From positions 496,295 to 560,294 of the forward strand of contig SZWC01000088.1 of assembly GCA_023375785.1 (NCBI GenBank): a DNA stretch of 64,000 bases. Direction: 5' to 3'. Origin of the DNA: Penium margaritaceum (Eukaryota; Streptophyta; Zygnematophyceae; Desmidiales; Peniaceae). Both the position numbers and the translations under genes were made by a program. Of this stretch, positions 56,591-64,000 are shown one piece after another. Position 1 is the stretch's first letter, and every line of letters begins with the position of its first letter. The notes under the pieces were generated by a model that did no database searches, was not told the DNA's origin, and saw only the letters and a list, made by a program, of their open reading frames with translations.

Positions 56591-57149
56591 AACAGTAGCA
56601 GCAGCCGCTACTGTCGTCAAGAGTCATCAGCTCATGTCATTGTTGATGTCAGTGCTGAAGTCATCAACAAGTAAAGGAGAAAAACAAGTTCACATACTCT
56701 ACAGCAGTCACCTTAAAAAATGCAACAGCAGCTGCTGACGTCAGCCACCCTAGGCTGACGTCACTGCTGACATGAGCAAAAAAAGGGGGAAGCACCAAAA
56801 CCCACCATGGCTAATAGCCCCACTGGGGAGGGGTCCTCCTCTATTGGGGGGAACCCCACTCCCCTTTCTTGTAGCAGTTGCAGTAGTTTTAGCAGCAGTA
56901 GTAGCAACAACAGTAGTAGCAGCAGCAGCAACAATCTATAGGCTCCGTCACCGGCGCCTCTGACCCCCATGCCGCCATTCAGCAAAAACGTGTCTCACTG
57001 ACACAGCAACTTGCACCACTACAGCCGTCGGCATCACAGACTCACATGAGTGCCCTACCGCCTTTCCCTCCCCCTGCGCACTGCAGCCCTGTTGTGTCTA
57101 CTTCCATGCAATACTTGGCGTAGTAGTAGACTCAGCGCCAGTGGAAGAT

Positions 57150-58120
57150 AGTGACTTGAGTCATTGGCCCCACTCTTGGTGCCGGCCACAGGCCAAAGGT
57201 CTTTGAGACCCCGCCCCCGCCGCTTTAGGCCAGCGAGCAGTTTTGGAGCTGGGAACTCAGTTTCTGCATTTGGACGCAGGGTGAGGGCTTGTGGGCATAG
57301 TACACCCTTCCGTACGACTCCACCCAGGCTGACCAGCTATATGAAGCTGGTCGCACCGTACGTGCCCTTGTCCCTGTCGCTCCTCCGGCTTCACGTCTGG
57401 CCCTCGCGCCCTTTCATGGCGACTTCACTACCGCCAGGACCCTAGACCCTGCGGCCATATGGCACGTCCTCACCCGTCCCCATCGCCAATCCAGCGAGGC
57501 TAAGACCAGCCGCCTGCTGCAGGAGTTCAACTCCCTGCACGTGGATGAGACCGAGAGAATCACCTTCTACCGGTAGCGAGCTGAGGACATCCTCCGTTGC
57601 CTAAGCACTTCTGCTCCACCCCCTCTGGCCGTGCTCCTCACCATCAAGCGCGGTGCCATCGACGTGTACGCTGGCATCTTTGTCCACTACTCCCAGGATG
57701 TCCTGTCCACGATGGCGACCCAAGGCACCGTCATGCCCTGGGCATACAAGCTCTTCCTCAAGATATAGGAAGCTCGTATGGAATCCCGCATCTAGCGCAC
57801 TGAGGTCCTCACCTCCCATGCAGTCGCCTCCCTAGCCGTCGCTTAACCCATAGCAGTTGCATCCACCAGCTCCTCGTCAACGACGAAGAAGAAGCGCAAG
57901 GGCAAGAAGGGCAAGGGTCCTCAGCAGCGGTAGCCGACTGGGTCTAGTGCTGGTGGCTCGGTCTGCCACAACTGTGGCCAGCCAGGACACGAGTGTTACA
58001 CTTGCGCGTTACCGACGGACAAGATGCGCGTCATCGCCACCATGCGTCACCAGCGTGAGCGCCGTCTCGCCTCTCCCGCCGTTTCTGTCGCCGACCCCGT
58101 CTAACAGCACCACTCCTCCG
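57150..58120 (+). pseudogene. Element F gag
   Basis: Retains the capsid-like region missing from D (a segment reading LLQEFNSLHVDETERITFY near 57515-57570), LLTIKRGAIDVYAG near 57640 and a zinc knuckle CHNCGQPGHECYTC near 57965-58005. Stops at several positions (for example near 57570, 57770 and 57845) and frame changes disable it. Confidence 0.72.
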
Positions 58121-58249
58121 ACAGCCCCACCGGTCCCACCGTCGCCAGCTCCACAGCAGCATCATCCGCAGCCATCGGGGCCTCCATTTCCATCTTCGAT
58201 ACAGTCCTCCCTCGATCTGGGCTCTGGCAAAGTCAGTCCCGACTCCGTC

Positions 58250-58809
58250 TACACTCTCAAACTGTCCACTCGCGAGCGTTTGTTAGAGCAGATCGTCGCG
58301 TCACTGCCCTTGACCGCATGAGCATGGACGTTCTACACTCGCGTGGCATTGGCACTGTGTCGTTATGTCCGTCCGGTCTTGTCATTCTGTACGCCACCGC
58401 TCGTGGAAACTTGTGGCACGTACCTCGTCTGTCCTCCCATCCCCCCATCCCCTGCCTGTTTGCCTTGACGGGCCATGTCTTGGTCAGTAGCACCCTGTCC
58501 CCGTAGCAGACACGTCTCTTGCACCAACGCCTTTGCCACATTCACTTTGCTGCGGTCAACAGCATGCTCCGCACCCAGCCAGCCAAGGGCCTAGACCTAG
58601 ACTCCTTCCCCTGGCCGTGCCCCACAGAGTTCATTGATTACGCTCAGGACAAGATGCACCGATCCACCTATCCCCAGTCATTCTCCCGTGCGTCCACCCC
58701 TTTGGACCTTGTCCATTCTCACGTCATGGGTCCTCTCCCTACCGAGTCTGTCGGGGAACACGGCCGCTATGTCCTCACCGTCACTAAAGACTGCTCTCGC
58801 TACCGCTAG
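58250..58809 (+). pseudogene. Element F pre-integrase/integrase fragment
   Basis: Protease and flanking sequence are deleted: the gag end joins MSMDVLHSRG at about 58290. Pre-integrase HQRLCHIHF and FIDYAQDKMHRSTY follow, then the start of integrase with LVHSHVMGPL (first catalytic Asp now His). The frame is cut after CSRYR at 58809, where element G begins. Confidence 0.75.
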
Positions 58810-58810
58810 G

Positions 58811-60830
58811 TAGAGGGTAGAGTCTCTCAATGGTGATGTCATTCAATGCCAAGTAGTCCACGTACATCTGCATTGCCCTATTCTTCTTTTTAACAAAGAG
58901 TACAGGTGTCGTGTAGGGAGACGTGGAGGGTCTGATGAACCCCTGAACGAGCATCTGATCCATCTTCTTCTTGATTTTTTTTCGTTTGTGGTCGCTCACC
59001 TGATAGGTCCCATTCACTGTCGGTCTGCTATCCGGATTTCGGTCTTTCTGGTGGTCGACGTTTTTTTTGCAGAGGTAACTCTCAGGATAGTTCGTTGGAA
59101 AGAACCCCTTCAAACTCCTTGACGAGTGGTGCAAACTCCTCTCGAATGACAGTGAGGTTTTTAGGTGTCGAAGTCGTTGTGGTTGCATTAGCAGCTATGG
59201 CTTCTTCTGTTTCTCTTATCTCCACGTAGACTAGCCACGCTTGAGCTCCGCATTGCAGATATTGCTTGGCTACGTTGAGAGATATCGGCTTTATTTTGTA
59301 ACTGCTACAAGTTCCTCTACTGCTTCCTGTAACGGTCGTTGCGTCTTCGATTGCTCAATCGAAGGCAAATGTCACTTCATGCCATGAATGCTGACGTAGA
59401 AAGATCCACTACTCTAGTCCACGTACGGATTATGCCGTCATAGGAAATCTTGCTCGAGGATGAATTTTTGGTTAATCATTGGAAAGTCCTCTAAACGATT
59501 ATGTCATTCAAATCTCCAAATTGCAGTCGAATAGGTTCGCGAAGTTGAGAGATTTGTATTCGTCTATCGACAGTTTTTCCCTCAAACACTCCCAGCTTGG
59601 TATAAAAATACAGATTCTGAACCATGTCGTTGCTCACAAAACTATGAGAAGCTCCTCCGTTTAGTGGTGCCGGTACCGTTCTACGACTTTTGTAACCCCT
59701 TGGTTGTACTCGTAGCATTGTGACCACTTGGTCGTCCTCGTACCCCTTTTCGGACTTAGCGATCTCCGGGACCCACGTCTGCGACAATGTGAGCCGCTTG
59801 AATGGGTGATTGGTCGGCTCGGATTTCTTCGACCAGACAAGAGTCTCGCCTTCTACTCTTGCCCTTTTCCGTTTCCCGGCTCCTCATCCTTCTTTACAGA
59901 TTTCCCCCTTTTTTGTCTCTTTATGATGTTTTTGACACTCACACAGTATATGATCCGGCTTCCCGCAAGTCCACCAAAGCCATTGATAGTGTTGATTGAT
60001 GGCGTCAATCTCCATCGAAGACAAGGTTTCCGCCGCCTGCGACTTTTTCTCCACCATGGTAAAGATTGTGTCTTTTGGGTTGCCAGCCGTTGGATTCCTA
60101 TATCGGAGTGCTGGAATCAATGTTGTTGATACCATCGGCTGCTGTAATCATTTGTGGAAGGTTGTCTTTGATGCCAAAAATGGTGATTGATTGCCAAATA
60201 TCTTGCTTCAGGTTGTTTTAGTAGAAACAGAGTTGAGGTCGCTAGAGGTGAAGATTATGCAAAATCGCCTTGTGTATTCTCCCACGTTAGACTACTGTCG
60301 CATGCGTCTGACTTCTCGTTCATTTTCCCAAAGTGGGCGAGAGTGGTGCGCGCGAAGTCGTTCCATATTTTGGGTGGGGTGAGGGAGCCATGCCATGTCT
60401 TCAGATCGGACCACCAACTTAAAGTTGTGCCACACAAAAGCAAAGTCGTATGGTCAGGATTTGTTTTTGTTGTTGTTGACCCCAACAGCTATGGATTACA
60501 CCTCCATACTCGTCAGCCACATCCTGACCGTCGGTGCCTTTGAGTTTGCAGGATTGAACGACTCAAGAAGTCCAGGTTGAATCTTGGGTTCACTCGAGGG
60601 TTGGATGTTTCTCTGCGTGTGCTTCTTGTGCACGGAATATCCAAAGCTCCTCCATTATCGCGCTGAGTTGTTGGAGCAGATGGGTTTTGAGGCTCTCGAG
60701 TCCCGACATCTTCTCGTAAACCTCATTGATGGGAGCTTGTCGGCCGATGCCTCTCATTGCGCTAGGTGTCCTATTGGCGGAAAATGGCAAAGGCGAAGTA
60801 ATTGCTGAGCTTGAGGGCTTCGTCACCGGG
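58811..60830 (-). pseudogene. Element G gag-pol remnant (Gypsy)
   Basis: From upstream to downstream on the minus strand: gag fragments (60826-60590; 60485-60255 with LSWWSDLKTWHG); a knuckle block WTCGKPDHILCEC near 59950 whose first Cys is replaced; a retropepsin-like block APLNGGASHSFVS near 59650, where Gypsy proteases have LLDSGASHNF, so the catalytic Asp is lost; then reverse transcriptase from 59188 with PVNG-like RPTVNGTYQVS, QMLVQGFIRPSTSPYTTPVL, FVKKKNRAMQMYVDYLALND and TIERLYPLP at the truncation. Frames are split by many stops. Confidence 0.78.
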
Positions 60831-61091
60831 TTGGCCGTCGGGGTGGTCGGTGTGCGGCAAAGGCTGCTGCTGTCGCATCGTTCATGTGGAGAGCATCATT
60901 GTTCACATGCTGCTAATCCCCAGTCGACGAAGTCTTCGCCAGCTACTACTACTTGTTGTCCGTTGTGCTCGCTCTATTCACCGTTATCATCTCGATGTCT
61001 GAAATCTTCTTAACGATGGAGATTCGCTCAAGACTCGTGCGAGGTTTTCATCTAGTAGTTAATGCATCAGCTACTCCTACGACACTGATGC

Positions 61092-61104
61092 GCTTTGATA
61101 CCAA
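61092..61104 (-). promoter_or_regulatory. Element G primer-binding site
   Basis: Minus strand TTGGTATCAAAGC, one base from the LTR end. Confidence 0.75.
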
Positions 61105-61105
61105 G

Positions 61106-61618
61106 TGTCACGCCAAGCGGAATGTGGGTGGTTCACAAGGATGAGGTGCGGAGTAGTAGACGATTCGAGGATTTGGGACAAATAGATAGTTCGTGTGAAG
61201 CAGAAAGTGTAGTGTGATGACAAGTGTTGAGTAAGTCGAGCACATATAGATAATGACGAGATTCACAATAAGGTATATGTTGGGTCCTTTGCGCTTGAGC
61301 CGAGCGAGGCGTGCGAGGTCACGACGTGAGTGGTTGCTTCGAGAAGCTCCGCTGAGAAGTCAAGGGGCTTTGAGACTGTTCAGGCACGGTTTTATAGAAG
61401 TCCGAGTTGTCGAGAAGTGGATTGAACAGAATCGAAACGTCGGTATGGTTCGCGAATCTTCTCTCAGCCATTCTAGAAAGTGGTCGAAGTTGTCAGAATC
61501 ATTTGGAATGAAACACTCGAGGTTAGGGCAAGTGGCCAAAATGCCCTCAGTTGAACTACATAAAAATCATGAGGTTGTCGCGTGGTGGGCCATGAATGTG
61601 GGGAAAGAAGTTCCAACA
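61106..61618 (-). repeat. Element G 5' LTR
   Basis: 513 bp, TGTCAC...CCAACA, with TGT/ACA inverted ends. Boundaries are inferred from the primer-binding site and the inverted ends, as no partner LTR is present. Confidence 0.65.
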
Positions 61619-62322
61619 TGAGATTGAAGCACACTGACTTATTAATAAAAAATATTCATTGGGATCAATTCCTCCAAACACCTTCTGATTCACACCTTTT
61701 GACTGCTTAGAAACAGATTAATGTGGACAAGTATTGTATTGAATTGGACAGGAAGCTTGGCCAATTGGGCCAAGACCACAGTCTTTGAGGGTTTTTCACC
61801 CTCAACCCATCCTGTTTTAGTGCTCGCAAGCCGATAACCCATGCGAGCTAAGAGGCTGGCCCGCACTGGAAGAGTTTCTGGGGTAGTTTGGAGGGCTGCT
61901 TTGTAAAATTCAGGTGGAAGTCCGACAGGTCCAGCAGTCCGCCAGAGTCTCGCTCAGTTTCTACGAGCATTCGTGCTGCGCTCTTCACTTGGAGTCCGCC
62001 ATACACGACGCTGGCCAAATCGCTGCACCGCTAAGAGTGGAGCAGTTCTCACACGGCGGGGGACACCGCTAAGCGGGCCCTCTGGCCGACGCTGTGCACC
62101 CGGCGGGGTGGCCGGCACTTGTTGCCTCCACATCGCTGCAAAAGCAGGTGCAGCTGGAAGCCCACTAGCGTGCGCCAACGTTGCCGGCTGCGCCTGACCA
62201 TCCCGAATTCGTGTCGCCCCGCCGCTTGCCAGCCGATCTCGAGTTGCCTTCATCGCCGGGGGCTCGTGGCCCCTACATCCGCGATCGCATCACCACATCC
62301 CGGCCGATCTAGTCGACGAGTC
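61619..62322. other. Upstream region of the GOST-family gene
   Basis: An AT-rich half (61619-61800) then GC-rich sequence up to the start codon. It probably includes the promoter and 5' untranslated region. Short open frames on both strands show nothing recognisable, and no specific promoter element is called. Confidence 0.5.
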
Positions 62323-62813
62323 ATGGCCCCATGCGGCCGCGGGCCGCACTGCGCGGGCTCGTCCTCCCGCGCAGCTCTTGCCCCCACCCTCCTCCTCCTG
62401 CTCGCGACTCCTCTCCTGCTCTCCTCGCGGGTCTTAGCGGCCGTACATCCCTACAACGGGCAGCGGTTTTTCCAGACGGCGGACGCTTGGCTGTTCAGGG
62501 GAGGCCGCGAGGGCCTCTTCTCGTCCACCCCTGAGGCGGTCGCGCACTGGCTCACCGTGGCCAAAGGCGTGGCCAATGGGAAGGCATACGTGCGGTGCGT
62601 GAGCTGTGAACTGCGAGATGTGAACCGTGAGCTGTCAACGGTGCCTCATTGTGCGCGTTGTGCCACCGCATCAGTGTCACCATATCTTCTTTCGCCGCAT
62701 CCCGTGGCTCGCACGTCTTGCAGTCCCATTGTGCGCTGCCAAGCCGTTGGAGCAGCGGCAGTTCCGATGCGTCCCCGCTTTCGCTGACAAGGTTCACTTG
62801 CCGGCAGACCTAG

Positions 62814-62867
<54 letters not shown>

Positions 62868-63955
62868 GCAACAGCAGCAGCAGCAGCTGCTGCTGCAGCA
62901 GCAAGCCGCTCAGGCAAGCCTAGAGCAGCCGATCTGGCGATCTGACCGCTGCTGCGTTCGCCTGCAGGCGAATGCAGCAGCAGCAGCTCTCAGTCTGCGG
63001 CTGGGTGAAGTGTAGATCCAGTGCATCCGCAGCGGTGGAGGGGGTAGCGAGGTAGGCGCGCTGACGATCGACGTCGCTGCTGCTGCATCTCACCCATGCT
63101 TTAACGTGAACAGGGTCAGGTCAGCTCGTCCCGATGTCTCCTTCTCGTTTGCTTCTGTCCATGCGTGGCTCTTGTTGTGTGCGGAAACAAGAGCAGCGCC
63201 TCATCCACACACGTCCGATTCTCAGCTTGCCTCAGTCGACCCAGCTTCGTTGCACAGTGTGAAGGCAAGCTGCTGGGATCTTGGTTGGATGTGCCCTCCC
63301 CCCCCCCNCTCCTCCTCCTCCTCCTCCTCCTCCTCCTCCTCCTCCTCAGTGCTCCCTTTTCCTCCTGTGGCTTCTGCTGCTGCTGAGTCAGTGCACGGTC
63401 CCACTTGAAGCGAAGCAAGGTGTGACATGGGCCAAGCAAGACGGCGTTGGCGTTGACTCTGTTTCTCTCCGTTCTCTGCATCCCTACCAAGTGGTGGGAG
63501 AGTATGGGCGGAGAAGCGCACACGCGCGCACGTTTGGACACTTGCATGTGGACTCGCATGACTTTCTCTTCCTAAATGACCTCCGCACAGAATCAACCAT
63601 CAGACCCCGATCAGCCATCAAGATGGCTGTTTGTTGTTCTCGCTCTTGTCTTGTCCAGCTGTGATCTCGATTCCGCCTCGTCAATGTGCCCAACCTTGTC
63701 CCCTTGCACTCCTCTCGCGCAAGCAGGTTTGACCACCTCAAGTTCCACCGGCCGCTGCATGAGGCGGCAGACGCACCGCCTGCGGGGCAGACTGGGCTGG
63801 TGGAGGCGTTGCTGTTTGAGGTGAAGGACCGCGACCGTGTGGGCTACACGTCGCTGTCAGGCACGCGCTCCTTCTGCTGCTCGCAGGAGCTTGTGCGCAA
63901 GACTGGCTGCAACCCTGGCCACCTCATCGTGCGCCCGCAGGATGGCGACCACCAG
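62323..63955 (+). CDS. GOST-family (TMEM87 / lung seven-transmembrane receptor) protein, 5' part
   Basis: Exon 1 is 62323-62594 and exon 2 is 63727-63955; the GT-AG intron joins them with Arg encoded across the junction, and a further intron begins at 63956. The first 167 residues are visible. An N-terminal signal peptide (APTLLLLLATPLLLSSRVLA, ending about residue 40) leads to the luminal domain with YNGQRFFQTADAWLFRGGRE, YVRFDHLKFHRP, GLVEALLFEVKDRDRVGY, then FCCSQELV and NPGHLIV. These match the luminal N-terminus of plant proteins annotated as lung seven transmembrane receptor family, which belong to the GOST group (Golgi-localised seven-helix proteins related to TMEM87 and GPR107). The seven helices would lie beyond the window. 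The ATG precedes the signal peptide directly. Role by family: Golgi/trafficking; ligand unknown. Confidence 0.82.
62815..62886 (+). repeat. (CAG)n microsatellite in intron 1 of the GOST-family gene
   Basis: Nearly pure CAG run with a few CAA and CAT interruptions, inside the 1132-bp first intron. Confidence 0.9.
63309..63348 (+). repeat. (CTC)n microsatellite next to a single N
   Basis: Pure CTC run after a C homopolymer and an N at 63308, in the first intron. No duplicated flanks here, unlike the other single-N joins. Confidence 0.9.

Positions 63956-63958
<3 letters not shown>

Positions 63959-64000
<42 letters not shown>
63959..64000 (+). repeat. (TG)n microsatellite at the start of intron 2
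   Basis: TG dinucleotide run beginning three bases into the intron and reaching the window end. Confidence 0.9.

Larger units (their letters stand above)
54634..58809 (+). mobile_element. Element F: 3'-truncated Copia, relative of D
   Basis: The left LTR (54634-55481) is followed by a perfect primer-binding site TGGTATCAGAGC at 55482-55493, a leader like that of D (paired hairpins, CAG-type repeats, TGACGTCA sites) and a decayed gag. A piece of pre-integrase/integrase then ends abruptly at about 58809, where Gypsy sequence begins. There is no reverse transcriptase, RNase H or right LTR. Internal deletion has also removed the protease. Confidence 0.85.
58810..61618 (-). mobile_element. Element G: 3'-truncated Ty3/Gypsy retrotransposon
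   Basis: Minus-strand order: 5' LTR 61106-61618, primer-binding site TTGGTATCAAAGC at 61092-61104, gag remnants, a zinc-knuckle-like block, a protease-like block and the start of a Gypsy reverse transcriptase, which stops at the junction with F. Integrase, RNase H and the 3' LTR are missing. The reverse transcriptase wording (GFIRPSTSPY, VLFVKKK, MYVDYLALN) is Gypsy, not Copia. Confidence 0.82.

Noticed and set aside
63308-63308. A third assembly duplication at a single N
   Set aside because: The flanks are C and CTC runs and are not duplicated; it is a simple low-complexity gap.
1-64000. CRISPR arrays, bacterial operons, ribosome-binding sites, rRNA or tRNA genes
   Set aside because: Nothing of the kind was seen. 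The tRNA-like strings are primer-binding sites of retrotransposons, and the tandem repeats lack spacer structure.

Overview
The window looks like nuclear DNA of a plant-lineage (streptophyte) eukaryote. A charophyte green alga of the Chara type is my best guess, at moderate confidence. Two host genes have plant-style products and spliceosomal introns: a membrane-tethered START lipid-transfer protein at about 9.5-12.9 kb, and the 5' end of a GOST / lung-seven-transmembrane receptor family gene at 62.3-64 kb. Nearly everything else is transposable element. Repeats of CAG/GCT type are everywhere, and several N runs and single-N joins show a draft assembly.

Layout: (1) 0.05-5.27 kb is a decayed Mutator-like (MULE) DNA transposon with long degenerate inverted repeats and a broken minus-strand transposase. 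(2) 5.3-9.1 kb has no recognisable gene; 6.2-9.08 kb is strikingly AT-rich. (3) 9.475-12.945 kb is the six-exon START gene. Its first exon contains an exact 372-bp duplication joined by one N, almost certainly an assembly error. (4) 13.85-61.6 kb is a stack of LTR retrotransposons in what was only about 1 kb of intergenic DNA. A (13851-20864, minus, Copia) is young and nearly intact. B (20988-36487, minus, Copia) carries C (21612-28024, plus), a pol-less LTR element, nested inside it. D (36886-46007, plus, Copia) carries a 571-bp MITE. E (46204-54395, minus, Copia) belongs to the same family as B. F (54634-58809, plus) is a 3'-truncated relative of D. G (58810-61618, minus) is a truncated Ty3/Gypsy element with one LTR. 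(5) 62.323 kb to the end is the GOST-family gene.

Elements A, B, C, D and E each have matching 5-bp target-site duplications (GTTGC, CCCAT, CACAC, ATTGT, CGCGT). The original host sequence can therefore be read across the insertions. By hand count the A LTRs differ at 5 of 575 positions, while those of B and C differ by several percent, so A is the latest arrival. A has an open gag-pol frame apart from an assembly gap; the pol genes of B, D, E, F and G are broken by stops, frameshifts or deletions.

The most unusual content is in three places. The leaders of B and E share an extra Ala-rich reading frame upstream of gag. Element C has a zinc-knuckle frame interrupted only by stop codons and a GAGACC-type repeat module shared between its 3' region and its LTRs. 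The D and F leaders share paired hairpins just after the primer-binding site and clusters of TGACGTCA.
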